Of a stretch of 64,000 nucleotides of DNA, positions 18,601 through 28,988 are shown in pieces. The stretch covers positions 62,001-126,000 of the forward strand of contig JWIT01000013.1 in assembly GCA_000949895.1 (NCBI GenBank), read 5' to 3'. Within the stretch, counting starts at the first letter, position 1, and each line of letters starts with the position of its first letter. The notes below the pieces were generated by a model. The model saw nothing but the letters and a program-made list of their open reading frames with translations, made no database searches and was not told the DNA's origin. Position numbers and translations under genes: made by a program. The stretch comes from Agrobacterium arsenijevicii. Its GTDB lineage: Bacteria; Pseudomonadota; Alphaproteobacteria; Rhizobiales; Rhizobiaceae.

Positions 18601-19803
18601 ATCGATGTGAAAATCTCCGGCAGCGCTTCTGCTCCCGTCGTTACTGGCAGCATCACCACCGATGGCACGCGCCTGACCGATGTGCGCCGGAACCTGACAG
18701 TCAACGGATTGGCCGCAACCGTCACCTTCGATCGCGATCGCGCCGTCATTTCCCGCCTGACGGGCAAGCTTGCGGGCGGCGGAACAATCTCCGGAACCGG
18801 CAGCGTCGGCATAACCGGCGGATCGGGTTTCCCGGCAGACATTACCATCACGCTGGATCGCGCCGGTTATAATGACGGCACGTTGGTGACGACGATCGTC
18901 AGCGGCGCGCTGACGCTGAAAGGTCCACTCCTGAATTCGCCCATCCTTGGCGGCAAGCTGACGCTGGACAGAAGCGCCATCACCATTCCGGAGAAACTTC
19001 CAGCCTCGCTGACGGAAATCGACGTCAAGCACAAGAACGCCCCACCGCAGGTGCGGGCGCAGGTAAAGGCACTCGGCAACGATCAGGGCGGCAGTGGCAG
19101 TTCATCGACCATCAATCTCGATCTGCAGGTGAGCGCTCCGAGCGGTATCTTCGTGCGCGGGCGTGGCGTCGATGCCGAACTGACGGGCGACCTGACCATT
19201 CGCGGCACGGCGGCTGTTCCCGTCATTTCCGGCGGATTTGAAATGCGCCGCGGCAGGCTCGAAATCCTGACCCGCCGCCTCGATTTCAAGACCGGCAAGA
19301 TAACCTTCGGCGGCGGCCTCGTGCCGGTTCTGGATATGGCGGCAGAGTCTACCACGGGTTCCGCCACCATCACCGTCGCAGTTTCCGGCAATGCCAACGA
19401 CCCGACATTCGCCTTTTCCTCATCCCCTGCTTTGCCGCAGGATGAAGTTATGGCGCAGCTGATCTTCGGCCAGTCCATGTCCAAACTCTCCGCCTTGCAG
19501 ATCGCCCGGCTGGCGGATGCCGCAGCCCAGCTCGCCGGCGGGCGTTCCACCTCGCTGTTCGACAAGCTTAGAAGCAATCTCGGCGTCGACGATCTCGATA
19601 TTTCCACCGACTCCGAAGGGCAGGCACGCGTTTCCGCCGGCAAATATCTCAATGAAAGAACCTATCTCGAGTTGCAGCAAAGCGGTGATTCCGGCGCGAA
19701 GGCGATCATCAACCTCGATGTCGGGCGCGGCGTGAAATTGCGCGGTGAAGCGGGCGGCAATGGCGAGGGCGCGGCCGGCATATTTTACGAGAAGGAATAT
19801 TGA
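15643..19803 (+). CDS. tamB: Translocation and assembly module protein TamB
   Basis: This 1386-residue AsmA-like protein is anchored by one N-terminal membrane helix (about 10-35) and spans the periplasm as a long beta-groove. The body is made of repeated beta-rich segments. The last 350 residues are the TamB/DUF490 domain, with GGFEMRRGRLEILTRRLDFK and the conserved PQDEVMAQLIFGQSMSKLS near the end. It partners with TamA in outer-membrane protein insertion and probably in phospholipid transport. ATG at 15643 is preferred to an in-frame TTG just before it. Its length matches alphaproteobacterial TamB. The tamA-tamB gap is short, so they form an operon. Confidence 0.95.
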   Translation: MKTLIRLLKWLGYAALCGVVLVLLAVLFVGLTPMGARIAAKQISSLVSTPDQTIEISPPSGLLTGRLRLDNVTLSDRQGPYARVNQIAVDWSPLSLLAGTFHADRVSAGSIDVERKPLAPEQTATKSSGSSSLPIEIGIDDFNFPDISLGQSLLGRPFDLTAEGNLKAAKDDIRLSLTARRQNAPDAAINADIAFLPNENVLKLKAEMKEPEGGLLATLLSLPGTPAVAIDVNGEGPLSDWTGTLRGNVAGNQVVNVTGHHLLSDDGTRRIEIAGGGQPDLLLPPAFRQLFAGETKLDANATLSPQGRIEIGSSTLETGTLLLTASGIIDPNGQNDLSANLIGTAGPVDFRWPLNNGEVQALINGLDLSLKGNADAAHLDTTASLRSLSLPQGKLDDIKLTAKSSNLNIADRSGTIQTILSVVQSSFVSPDIDRLVRAPVTIKAPLSLTSSAIGFDGATLESASVGGTLNGSFDLTNNRLTSSVQLFALPATLPPALAEKFDTTIALQGDIDLTIGGRTSVQNLVVKSGTVEATGGVSLENDALNASLTGKFPALEKLTPQAKGIADFAIEASGALAAPDFNVTLSSESATLAGRKLEALKVNASGKADPAAPQAKLTASGSLDRQKIDANANVVQTENGTAIPELHVAVGRNILNGRLQFSQQFLPSGNLSFNFPDLALLAALAAQQAEGDVAGDIALSNANGRIAATIKANGGSIRQGTTVISKLAADISIDDLQALAINGKISADSVNAGTAAISALNATIGHSGTTTNFDVNGRYDNAPLVAKGSASTGGSPITVRIDAFSAAPKGIAVRLEKPSTIAIENGTARISGLTIITGDGRVEVNGSAGSTLDINADIRSLPASLANAFATGLDAAGNISGTVSAKGAASDPAVDYNLNWTNAEVAQTRAAGLAALGIKANGRFAAGTLQIDTNVTGQGGMSLSGGGSLGIAGNRPLSMAFTGKLPFSAIAAQTAAQGLDVDGTAAIDVKISGSASAPVVTGSITTDGTRLTDVRRNLTVNGLAATVTFDRDRAVISRLTGKLAGGGTISGTGSVGITGGSGFPADITITLDRAGYNDGTLVTTIVSGALTLKGPLLNSPILGGKLTLDRSAITIPEKLPASLTEIDVKHKNAPPQVRAQVKALGNDQGGSGSSSTINLDLQVSAPSGIFVRGRGVDAELTGDLTIRGTAAVPVISGGFEMRRGRLEILTRRLDFKTGKITFGGGLVPVLDMAAESTTGSATITVAVSGNANDPTFAFSSSPALPQDEVMAQLIFGQSMSKLSALQIARLADAAAQLAGGRSTSLFDKLRSNLGVDDLDISTDSEGQARVSAGKYLNERTYLELQQSGDSGAKAIINLDVGRGVKLRGEAGGNGEGAAGIFYEKEY

Positions 19804-19970
19804 GACCGGCCGCATTTAGGTTTGCGAAACCATCTCATGCTACGAATCATCCATTGAAGGCGGAAACGTGATTTCCGGCTGTTCAGGCACCAGGCAGAAC
19901 GCCAAATTCGCACATGCAAGTGTCGGTGCACTTGCGCTGGCCTCCACAGCGAGCATTGGGAAGAATTCTG

Positions 19971-20447
19971 ATGGCAATGATAAACTCTACGAACTTTGGC
20001 GGCGAGACGCTCGAAATCATCGCATTCCGCCTGCATGACCAGGAATTCTGCGTGAAGACGACGACCATCCGCGAAATTCGCGGCTGGGCGCCTTCCACGC
20101 CCATTCCACACGCGCCGAAAGACGTCATCGGCGTCATGAACCTGCGCGGCTCGGTCATCCCGATCATCGATCTGGCTCACAAGCTGGGCATGAAAAGCAC
20201 CGTTGCAAATGAAAGAAGCGCCATCGTGGTGGCCGAAGTGCACAACATGGTCATCGGCATGCTCGTCGACCGCGTTTCGGATATCCTGACGATCCCGGCA
20301 AATCAGGTCCAGCCGGTTCCTGAAATCTCGGCCTCTTTCGACAAGTCCTATTCCGAAGGCATCATCGCCAACGAACATGGCATGATCTGCTTCCTGAACC
20401 TCGCAAAGATGTTCAAGGGAACCGAAGCGGAAGATCTCGCCGCCTGA
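19971..20447 (+). CDS. cheW: Chemotaxis coupling protein CheW
   Basis: The protein is a single 158-residue CheW domain, with LEIIAFRLHDQEFCVK at the start of the fold, GVMNLRGSVIPIIDLAHKLG near residue 60, and VVAEVHNMVIGMLVDRVSDIL near residue 90. CheW bridges chemoreceptors and the CheA kinase in the cytoplasm. ATG at 19971 has GGGAAG upstream; a longer frame from 19914 lacks a ribosome site. No cheA or cheY lies nearby, so this is an orphan copy that likely works with the chemoreceptor gene 336 bp downstream. A terminator follows, so the two genes may be transcribed separately. Confidence 0.95.
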   Translation: MAMINSTNFGGETLEIIAFRLHDQEFCVKTTTIREIRGWAPSTPIPHAPKDVIGVMNLRGSVIPIIDLAHKLGMKSTVANERSAIVVAEVHNMVIGMLVDRVSDILTIPANQVQPVPEISASFDKSYSEGIIANEHGMICFLNLAKMFKGTEAEDLAA

Positions 20448-20504
20448 TCAGACGATTACAGTCTGACGCAAGCGTTCAACTGCGATTATCGACAACAGAA
20501 CCAG

Positions 20505-20533
20505 ACCGCCGGAGCACCTGCCCGGCGGTTTTT
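20505..20533 (+). terminator. Rho-independent terminator after cheW
   Basis: ACCGCCGG pairs with CCGGCGGT across a 9-nt loop and is followed by a T5 tract. It lies 57 bp after the cheW stop. Confidence 0.88.
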
Positions 20534-20568
20534 GTTTTCCCGCTAGTCCTGCAACTTAAATAAGAACA

Positions 20569-20598
20569 TTTTAATATTATAGATATCTAATATTAAAA
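20569..20598. repeat. AT-rich 11-bp inverted repeat
   Basis: TTTTAATATTA (20569-20579) and TAATATTAAAA (20588-20598) are perfect inverted copies around the 8-bp spacer TAGATATC. The element is far more AT-rich than the surroundings and lies 186 bp before the chemoreceptor start. It could be an operator or a nucleoid-protein site. No known regulator consensus was matched. Confidence 0.65.
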
Positions 20599-20783
20599 GC
20601 CGACGAATAGTACCCGGCCTGCACGATATCACGTGGGCTGATACCTGACCGAGGTTGAAAAGTCGCAAGTGCCTGCATTGCTGCCTTCGGTGGCAAAACC
20701 TGTTCGTTGTTCAACATTATACGGCGCGAACCGCACCTCCTGTGCGGCAGCACGTGCCGTGAGCCGATATTTGGGGGACGTTA

Positions 20784-22556
20784 ATGCTGGGGTTAGGGAA
20801 AAGCGCAGATAACCGAAATATGCTCGATGCGATCTCCAGATCGCAGGCGGTCATAGAATTCGATCTCAAAGGCAATATTCTCACGGCAAACCGCAATTTC
20901 TGCATGGCGCTCGGCTATGATCTTACAGAGATCGTCGGCAAGCACCATCGCATGTTCTGCGACGGGGATCTTGTCGCATCGCGTGCCTATCAGGAATTCT
21001 GGGAATCTCTTGCACGCGGCGAATTTCAGGCCAAGGAATATCGCCGCATCCGCAAGGACGGATCGGCCATCTGGATCGAGGCCTCTTACAACCCCGTCTT
21101 TCGGTCTGGAAAACCCTATAAGGTCATCAAGATCGCGACCGACATCACCGCAAAAAAGATCAAGGCAGTAGAAGATGCGGGCAAGCTGGAGGCGCTTTCC
21201 CGCTCACAGGCCACCATCGAGTTTTTGCCTGATGGAACGATCATCACCGCCAATCCGAATTTCTGCGCCACGGTGAACTACGATCTCAAGGAGATCGAGG
21301 GCAGGCATCATCGCATGTTCTGCGACCCAGCCTATACGGCATCCCCGGCTTACGCCAATTTCTGGCAACGGCTGGCATCGGGTGAATTCATCTCGGATGA
21401 ATTCGTTCGCTACGGAAAGAACGGCAAGGAAATATGGATCCAGGCCGCCTATAATCCGGTGCTGAACGAGGCCGGCAAGGTGGTGAAAGTTGTGAAATTC
21501 GCTACCGACGTAACACCACGCATGAGCGCCATCACCGCTCTAGCCGATGCGTTGCAGGCGCTGGCCGAAGGCGATCTGTTGCAGCGCCTCGATAATAGCT
21601 TCGTGCCCAGCATGGAAAAACTGCGCCACGACTTCAACGACGTGGTCGGCAAGCTTCAGTCCACCATGCAGACGATCGCTCACAACGCCTCGACAATCGC
21701 ATCCGGTTCGGGCGAGATACGCATAGCTGCGGATCAGCTCTCGCAACGCACCGAACAGCAGGCCGCCTCGCTGGAGGAAACCGCAGCCGCGCTGGAGGAA
21801 ATCACCACCACCGTTACCGATGCCAGCCAGCGGGCCGGCGAGGCCGGGAAGCTGGTGCTGCGCACGAAAGATCACGCGGAACATTCCGGTGAAGTCGTTC
21901 AGCAGGCAATTTCCGCCATGGACGCAATTTCGCGCTCGTCCGGCGAAATCACCAACATCATCGGCGTCATCGACGATATCGCCTTCCAGACCAACCTTCT
22001 GGCGCTGAATGCAGGTGTCGAGGCAGCCCGTGCTGGCGAAGCGGGCAAGGGGTTTGCCGTGGTGGCACAGGAGGTGCGGGAACTCGCGCAACGATCCGCC
22101 GTTGCGGCCAAGGAAATCAAATCCCTCATCAACACCTCCCGCGAACAGGTCGCCAACGGTGTGGATCTGGTCGGCAGAACCGGCGGTGCCTTGCGGGATA
22201 TTCAGTCGCAGATGGGTGAAATCGATGCCAATGTCTCGGCCATCGTCGAGGCATCGCGCGAACAGGCGAATGGGCTTCGAGAAATCAACCAGGCCGTCAA
22301 CGTCATGGATCAGGCAACCCAGAAAAACGCTGCCATGGTGGAAGAAACCACCGCTGCCAGCCACGGCCTCGCCAATGAGGCGGACAATCTGCACGAATTG
22401 CTGCGGCAGTTCAGAATATCGCGCGAGGGACAAGTGGCAACTGGTCAGCCGATCGACAAAAGACCTGCTACAATCACCAGACTGCCGGCACCGCAGCCAC
22501 GATATGCTGCGGCAAGGGCTCACGGAAACACGGTAGCCGAATGGGCGGAGTTTTAG
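20784..22556 (+). CDS. Soluble methyl-accepting chemotaxis protein with two PAS domains
   Basis: The 590-residue receptor has no membrane span. Two PAS domains lie at about 12-125 and 135-250, each with the matching block HHRMFCD and a WI.A.YNPV-type PAC end. A short HAMP-like linker (about 250-300) follows, then the signalling domain with the hairpin tip DDIAFQTNLLALNAGVEAAR at about 395-415. The protein ends EWAEF, which fits the xWxxF tether recognised by CheR/CheB. Cytoplasmic PAS receptors of this type (for example AerC of Azospirillum) sense redox or energy state through FAD or heme; the cofactor here is unknown. Its neighbour is the orphan cheW. Confidence 0.94.
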   Translation: MLGLGKSADNRNMLDAISRSQAVIEFDLKGNILTANRNFCMALGYDLTEIVGKHHRMFCDGDLVASRAYQEFWESLARGEFQAKEYRRIRKDGSAIWIEASYNPVFRSGKPYKVIKIATDITAKKIKAVEDAGKLEALSRSQATIEFLPDGTIITANPNFCATVNYDLKEIEGRHHRMFCDPAYTASPAYANFWQRLASGEFISDEFVRYGKNGKEIWIQAAYNPVLNEAGKVVKVVKFATDVTPRMSAITALADALQALAEGDLLQRLDNSFVPSMEKLRHDFNDVVGKLQSTMQTIAHNASTIASGSGEIRIAADQLSQRTEQQAASLEETAAALEEITTTVTDASQRAGEAGKLVLRTKDHAEHSGEVVQQAISAMDAISRSSGEITNIIGVIDDIAFQTNLLALNAGVEAARAGEAGKGFAVVAQEVRELAQRSAVAAKEIKSLINTSREQVANGVDLVGRTGGALRDIQSQMGEIDANVSAIVEASREQANGLREINQAVNVMDQATQKNAAMVEETTAASHGLANEADNLHELLRQFRISREGQVATGQPIDKRPATITRLPAPQPRYAAARAHGNTVAEWAEF

Positions 22557-22581
22557 ACCACGCGCCTACCGAAGCCGCAAC

Positions 22582-22600
22582 GCCACGGACAGACCGTGGC
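22582..22600. terminator. Hairpin between convergent chemoreceptor and fdhD genes
   Basis: GCCACGG and CCGTGGC pair around ACAGA, and flanking CGAAG and CTTCG could extend the stem. It sits between convergent stops at 22556 and 22609. There is no clear T tract, so termination is likely but not certain. Confidence 0.4.
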
Positions 22601-22608
22601 CTTCGGCA

Positions 22609-23424
22609 CTATAAAATAACGCGGTCCGCACGGGTGAAGATCTCAAAATCTTCACCCCGGACCAGCGCAACAAGCGTGATGCCCGCTCTCTCCGCGGTTT
22701 CGATGGCAAGCGCGGTGGGCGCAGAGATCGCCGCCAGAACCGGGCAACCGAGGATCGCCGTCTTCTGCACCATCTCCACCGACAGGCGGCTGGTGACGGC
22801 CACAATACCCGCCTCGGCGGAAATACCAGCATTCACGACCGCGCCCGCCAATTTGTCGAGCGCATTGTGGCGGCCCACATCTTCGCGCACAGCGAGCAAG
22901 CCGTCTTGAGGATTGAAGAAACCCGCGCCGTGAACGGCCCTTGTTTCGCGGTTGAGGCTTTGTGCGTCGCTGAGCGCCTTCACCGCGGCAACGATGTCAT
23001 CCCCCTGGACCGACATTGTCACGTCGCTCAAATCAGGGACCACACGAACCGCCTGCTCTATGGATTCGATCCCGCAGAGGCCGCAGCCCACCGGGCCCGC
23101 CATATGCCGCCGTCTCGCCCGCAGGGCATCGGCCTCGGCATCCATCAAATCCACCTGGACATCATAACCCTGCCCGGCCTCGACCACCTCTATGCTCTGA
23201 ATTTCAGCGCGTGCCGATATGATGCCCTCGGTAAGGCTGAAGCCAACGGCAAAATCGATGAGATCGGCAGGACTGGCCATCATCACGGCATGGGTGCTGC
23301 CGCCATAAGAAAAGGCGACAGGCACCTCCTCCGGCACGGCACGCTCACCCGTGGTAAGGGCGCCCTGTCGCAGCGCGGTTCTCGCGACCTTTCGATAACT
23401 TGCTTCTGCCGACACGGCGATCAT
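22609..23424 (-). CDS. fdhD: Formate dehydrogenase accessory sulfurtransferase FdhD
   Basis: FdhD moves sulfur from IscS to the molybdenum cofactor so that formate dehydrogenase becomes active. The 271-residue protein has the conserved CxxC in GPVGCGLCGIES near residue 115, EDVGRHNALDKLAGA near residue 180 and SRLSVEMVQKTAILG near residue 210, all family hallmarks. ATG at 23424 has GGAGGG directly against it, so a GTG nine bases downstream, with better spacing, may be the true start. No fdh structural gene or mob gene is in the window. Confidence 0.93.
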   Translation of the reverse strand: MIAVSAEASYRKVARTALRQGALTTGERAVPEEVPVAFSYGGSTHAVMMASPADLIDFAVGFSLTEGIISARAEIQSIEVVEAGQGYDVQVDLMDAEADALRARRRHMAGPVGCGLCGIESIEQAVRVVPDLSDVTMSVQGDDIVAAVKALSDAQSLNRETRAVHGAGFFNPQDGLLAVREDVGRHNALDKLAGAVVNAGISAEAGIVAVTSRLSVEMVQKTAILGCPVLAAISAPTALAIETAERAGITLVALVRGEDFEIFTRADRVIL

Positions 23425-23512
23425 CCCTCCATGATATGGAACGCGCCCTCACGTCAGTTTCTGATCGACAACGTCGGCGCTCCTCTCCCCCATCACATCT
23501 AGCCTATCGCCT

Positions 23513-23580
23513 GGAAAATCGGAATCGATTTCCTCAAGCGGAGCTAAGTGGGCCAAGACACCGGCACATAAGTGGGAATC
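23513..23580. repeat. Small repeats between fdhD and atpC
   Basis: GGAAAATCG (23513-23521) and CGATTTCC (23526-23533) form an imperfect inverted repeat. It is followed by two TAAGTGGG copies at about 23546 and 23570. This 276-bp gap otherwise shows no gene. The repeats could be a remnant of a mobile-element end or a degenerate rhizobial intergenic repeat; neither is established. Confidence 0.35.
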
Positions 23581-23623
23581 GGATCTCTTCTGTGTTGAGG
23601 AGAAATAGCCTGCCGCTGAAAAC

Positions 23624-23649
23624 AAAAAAGCGACCGAAACGGCCGCTTT
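23624..23649 (-). terminator. Rho-independent terminator of the ATP synthase operon
   Basis: Read leftward, AGCGGCCG and CGGTCGCT pair (one G-U) around TTT and are followed by a T6 tract. It lies 51 bp after the atpC stop. Confidence 0.85.
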
Positions 23650-23700
23650 CTGCTTTGGATATTTTGTGGGCAGTCATTCTTTCGAACCCGCCCGGTGCTT

Positions 23701-24111
23701 TCAAGCGGCGACGAGAACCTCATGCAGGTTCGTCAGTTCGTAGAGGTGCTTTTCAAGCTTGGTCAGATGTTCGTGGTGATGATTGCCTTCCTGGATTTCG
23801 GACCGTGCCGCATCGATACGCTTCTGCAGCGTGTCGGGGGACATATCATCGGCCGAAACGGCGGACTCAGCCAGAAGCGTGCAACCCGTGGGAAGAATGT
23901 CAGCAAAACCACCGAAAACGACATATTTATGCGTTTCGCCGGAAGCATACTTCACCGTCACCAGACCGGGCTTGATTGTCGTCATGGTCGGCGCGTGATT
24001 GGCCAGAACCGTCATTTCACCCAGCGTAGCCGGGATGACGACTTCCGTAACCGTTTCGGAAACGAGCAGACGTTCCGGGGAAACGAGATCGAATTTGAAA
24101 CTGTCAGCCAT
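23701..24111 (-). CDS. atpC: ATP synthase F1 epsilon subunit
   Basis: Epsilon links gamma to the c-ring and inhibits ATP hydrolysis. The 136-residue protein has the N-terminal beta-sandwich (FKFDLVSPERLLVSE; MTVLANHAPTMTTIKPG is the conserved tip) and a C-terminal helical part from about residue 88 that is rich in His and Glu. It is the last gene of the leftward F1 operon, 129 bp after atpD, and is followed by a clear terminator. Length is normal for rhizobia. Confidence 0.97.
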   Translation of the reverse strand: MADSFKFDLVSPERLLVSETVTEVVIPATLGEMTVLANHAPTMTTIKPGLVTVKYASGETHKYVVFGGFADILPTGCTLLAESAVSADDMSPDTLQKRIDAARSEIQEGNHHHEHLTKLEKHLYELTNLHEVLVAA

Positions 24112-24240
24112 GGCTATTCACTTCTTTTCAATTACGCGGGCGTCACGGACTTGTTTGCTACAACGTCGGCAAAACCCTTCCGGTTTCACCGTCATCGTCG
24201 GCAAGGCGCGCAGTTGAACCACGCGCCCGCCAATTCATAA

Positions 24241-25713
<1,473 letters not shown>

Positions 25714-25718
25714 TTACC

Positions 25719-26597
25719 TCAGAGCGCTTCCGCGCCCGAAATGATTTCAATGAGTTCCTTGGTGATCTGAGCCTGACGCTGACGGTTGTAGGAAAGCGTC
25801 AGCTTGTTGATCATATCACCGGCATTGCGCGTTGCGTTGTCCATCGCGCTCATCTTGGCGCCCATTTCACCGGCAACGTTTTCGAGCAGAGCCCGGAAAA
25901 CCTGAACCGAAATGTTGCGCGGAATAAGGTCTTCCAGAATAGAAGCCGCATCGGGCTCATATTCGTAGACGGCGTTCTGCGTAGCCTCAACCTCTTCCAC
26001 AACAGGGGCTGCGGCAGGAATAAGCTGCAGGCCGGTCGGGATCTGGCTGATAACGGACTTGAATTCCGAATAGATCAGCGTGCAGACGTCAAATTCACCC
26101 GCATTGAACAGGGAGATCACCTTCTTGGCGATCTGGTCGGCGTTTTCGAAACCGACCTTCTTCACTTCGCGCAGTTCGATACGCTCGATGATGTTCGCAG
26201 CAAATTCGCGACGAAGGCTGTCGTAACCCTTCTTGCCAACCGTGATGATCTTGACCGTCTTGCCTTCGGAAATCAGCTTGCGGGCTTGATCGCGGGCAAA
26301 ACGGGAAATCTGCGAGTTGAAACCACCGCAAAGACCACGTTCAGCCGTGCAGACAACGAGCAGGTGCACGTTGTCCTTGCCGGTGCCGGTCATCAGCGCC
26401 GGAGCGACGTCCGCCTCAACCGCCTTGGCGATGTTGGCAAGAACGGCGCTCATGCGCTGAGAATAAGGCCGGGCGGCCTCCGCAGCTTCCTGGGCGCGCC
26501 GAAGCTTCGCCGCGGCGACCATTTTCATCGCCTTGGTAATCTTCTGCGTCGCCTTTACTGAGGCAATGCGGTTTTTCAGATCCTTTAGTGAAGGCAT
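25719..26597 (-). CDS. atpG: ATP synthase F1 gamma subunit
   Basis: Gamma is the rotating central stalk. The 292-residue protein has the N-terminal helix [20 protein letters not shown] and the C-terminal helix ending [19 protein letters not shown], which together form the coiled-coil axle. The middle domain has the usual [12 protein letters not shown] motif. It is placed between atpA and atpD as in all F1 operons. Nothing unusual was seen. Confidence 0.98.
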   Translation of the reverse strand: MPSLKDLKNRIASVKATQKITKAMKMVAAAKLRRAQEAAEAARPYSQRMSAVLANIAKAVEADVAPALMTGTGKDNVHLLVVCTAERGLCGGFNSQISRFARDQARKLISEGKTVKIITVGKKGYDSLRREFAANIIERIELREVKKVGFENADQIAKKVISLFNAGEFDVCTLIYSEFKSVISQIPTGLQLIPAAAPVVEEVEATQNAVYEYEPDAASILEDLIPRNISVQVFRALLENVAGEMGAKMSAMDNATRNAGDMINKLTLSYNRQRQAQITKELIEIISGAEAL

Positions 26598-26631
26598 CCG
26601 TTATCCGTCCGAGTAAAAGAGCCCTAATAAA

Positions 26632-28161
26632 TTACGAGAAAGACTTCGCGAAGTTATCGAGAGCGCCCTTGAGCTTGCTCTTGGTATCGTCGCTGATTGC
26701 CTTTTCCGTGCGGATGGTGTCGAGGATCGCCTTGCCTTCCGAGCGGAGGTAGGAGAGGAAACCCTGCTCGAACTTGCCGACCTGTGCGACCGGGATCTTG
26801 TCGAGGTAGCCGTTGACACCGGCGAAGATCACCACGACCTGTTCTTCCGTCTTGAGCGGAGAGAACTGCGGCTGCTTCAGAAGCTCGGTCAGGCGGGCAC
26901 CGCGGTTAAGCAGGCGCTGCGTGGAGGCGTCAAGGTCCGAGCCGAACTGGGCGAACGCGGCCATTTCGCGATACTGGGCAAGCTCGCCCTTGATCGAACC
27001 GGCAACCTGCTTCATCGCCTTGATCTGGGCGGCGGAGCCAACGCGCGAAACCGACAGACCGACGTTAACGGCCGGACGGATGCCCTGGTAGAACAGGTCG
27101 GTTTCGAGGAAGATCTGGCCGTCGGTGATCGAGATCACGTTGGTCGGAATGAAGGCCGAAACGTCGTTACCCTGAGTTTCGATGACCGGCAGAGCCGTCA
27201 GCGAACCAGCGCCCATTTCGTCGGAGAGCTTTGCAGCACGCTCCAGAAGACGGGAGTGAAGGTAGAAAACGTCGCCCGGATAAGCTTCGCGGCCCGGCGG
27301 GCGGCGCAGCAGAAGCGACATCTGACGATAAGCGACGGCCTGCTTGGAAAGGTCGTCGTAACCGATGAGAGCGTGCTTGCCGTTGTCACGGAAGTATTCG
27401 CCCATGGCGCAACCAGCAAACGGAGCGAGATACTGCATCGGAGCAGGATCGGAAGCCGTAGCGGCAACGATGATCGAATACTGCAGGGCGCCGCGCTCTT
27501 CCAGAACCTTTACGAACTGGGCAACGGTCGAACGCTTCTGGCCGATAGCAACGTAGACGCAATAAAGCTTGTCGCCTTCCGGACCATTGTCGTGAATGGC
27601 CTTCTGGTTCAGGATCGCGTCGAGAATGATCGCGGTCTTGCCGGTCTGACGGTCGCCGATGACGAGCTCGCGCTGGCCGCGGCCAACCGGGATGAGGGCG
27701 TCGATAGCCTTGAGGCCGGTCGACATCGGCTCATGAACCGACTTGCGCGGAATGATGCCGGGAGCCTTGACGTCCACGCGCGAACGCTTGGCGGCATTGA
27801 TCGGGCCTTTGCCGTCGATCGGGTTGCCGAGGGCGTCAACCACGCGGCCGAGCAGTTCCGGACCGACTGGAACGTCAACGATAGCGCCAGTCCGCTTTAC
27901 GGTGTCGCCTTCCTTGATGTAACGGTCCGAACCGAAGATAACCACACCGACGTTGTCGGCTTCAAGGTTGAGCGCCATGCCGCGAATGCCGCCGGGAAAC
28001 TCGACCATTTCGCCGGCCTGAACATTGTCGAGGCCATAGACGCGGGCGATACCGTCACCGACGGAAAGCACCTGACCGACTTCCGAGACTTCCGCCTCGT
28101 TGCCGAAATTTTTGATTTGATCTTTTAGAATTGCGGAAATTTCCGCGGCGCGGATATCCAT
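26632..28161 (-). CDS. atpA: ATP synthase F1 alpha subunit
   Basis: Alpha forms the hexameric ring with beta and binds nucleotide without turning it over. It has 509 residues, the Walker A GDRQTGKT near residue 170, and [18 protein letters not shown] near residue 373 carrying the arginine that completes the beta active site. Its ATG overlaps the atpH stop by 1 nt (TGATG), showing translational coupling. Confidence 0.98.
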   Translation of the reverse strand: MDIRAAEISAILKDQIKNFGNEAEVSEVGQVLSVGDGIARVYGLDNVQAGEMVEFPGGIRGMALNLEADNVGVVIFGSDRYIKEGDTVKRTGAIVDVPVGPELLGRVVDALGNPIDGKGPINAAKRSRVDVKAPGIIPRKSVHEPMSTGLKAIDALIPVGRGQRELVIGDRQTGKTAIILDAILNQKAIHDNGPEGDKLYCVYVAIGQKRSTVAQFVKVLEERGALQYSIIVAATASDPAPMQYLAPFAGCAMGEYFRDNGKHALIGYDDLSKQAVAYRQMSLLLRRPPGREAYPGDVFYLHSRLLERAAKLSDEMGAGSLTALPVIETQGNDVSAFIPTNVISITDGQIFLETDLFYQGIRPAVNVGLSVSRVGSAAQIKAMKQVAGSIKGELAQYREMAAFAQFGSDLDASTQRLLNRGARLTELLKQPQFSPLKTEEQVVVIFAGVNGYLDKIPVAQVGKFEQGFLSYLRSEGKAILDTIRTEKAISDDTKSKLKGALDNFAKSFS

Positions 28162-28727
28162 CAGCCAACCTCTTTCAGTGCAAGCTTAAGGGTGGAAAGT
28201 TTGGTGCGAAGAGACGTATCGATCTGGCGAGAGCCGACCTTGACGATCAGGCCGCCGAGGATCGACGGATCGACGGTAACGGAAACCGTCACATCCTTAC
28301 CGGTAACGCTCTTCAGCGCCGCCTTCAGTTCAGTTTCCTGCGCTTCGTCGAGCGCATGTGCCGAGGTGACCTCGGCGGTAATCTCGCCACGATGGGCGGC
28401 GGCAATGCTGCGGTAGGCGCGGATCATGCCGGGAACGGCAAAGAGACGGCGGTTATTCGCAACGACCTTGAGGAAATTGATAGCTAGACCGGCAATACCG
28501 GCCTTCTCGCAGATTGCGGTGATTGCCTTGAACTGATCCTCGGCGGAAAACACCGGGCTCGCAACCAGACGCTTCAAATCGTCACTTTCGTCGAGAAGTG
28601 CGCCGAACCTGTCCAGATCGGCTCCAACCGCCTCGACCGCACCCGCTTCCAAAGCAAGCTCGAAAAGCGACGATGCATACCTTTCGGCTACACCGGATGT
28701 TCCATGGGAGGTATCTGCCACGGGCAC
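28161..28727 (-). CDS. atpH: ATP synthase F1 delta subunit
   Basis: Delta (OSCP) ties F1 to the [15 protein letters not shown]. The 188-residue protein has [20 protein letters not shown] at the start and the conserved C-terminal [19 protein letters not shown]. The start is GTG at 28727 with AGGGAA upstream; a second GTG lies two codons later. It is the first gene of the operon, and the Fo genes (a, c, b) are absent, consistent with the split F1/Fo arrangement of alphaproteobacteria. Confidence 0.96.
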   Translation of the reverse strand: MPVADTSHGTSGVAERYASSLFELALEAGAVEAVGADLDRFGALLDESDDLKRLVASPVFSAEDQFKAITAICEKAGIAGLAINFLKVVANNRRLFAVPGMIRAYRSIAAAHRGEITAEVTSAHALDEAQETELKAALKSVTGKDVTVSVTVDPSILGGLIVKVGSRQIDTSLRTKLSTLKLALKEVG

Positions 28728-28988
28728 TTTTTCCCTGCTAATCGTCCAAGAACATCAGCGAGGGGGCTCCACCGCATCAAATTCTTGAAATCGTTTCAAT
28801 TTCCCCGAAAAAGACCGGAATTCCCCCCTGCCTTTTCCCAATTTCGCGGTCCGTCTAGCATAGGACGCCGGGACTCGCAACACGCGTAATAGCGGAAAGC
28901 GCCGTTTGGGCAAGGGGGAATGCGTTTAAATTTTCCGATTCCGCCCAGGATGCGCCATAGGTGCGGCACAAAAGCCAAAAAGCACGTC

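Larger units (their letters stand above)
20448..20783. promoter_or_regulatory. Region between cheW and the chemoreceptor gene
   Basis: This 336-bp gap holds the cheW terminator (20505-20533), then an AT-rich inverted repeat (20569-20598), then the promoter of the chemoreceptor gene, with GGGGGACG before its ATG at 20784. No coding frame or RNA gene was recognised. Confidence 0.6.

Noticed and set aside
17272-19032. Minus-strand frame opposite tamB
   Set aside because: tamB is continuous across it with clear family features; the antisense translation is a Gly/Arg/Asp mixture typical of shadow frames.
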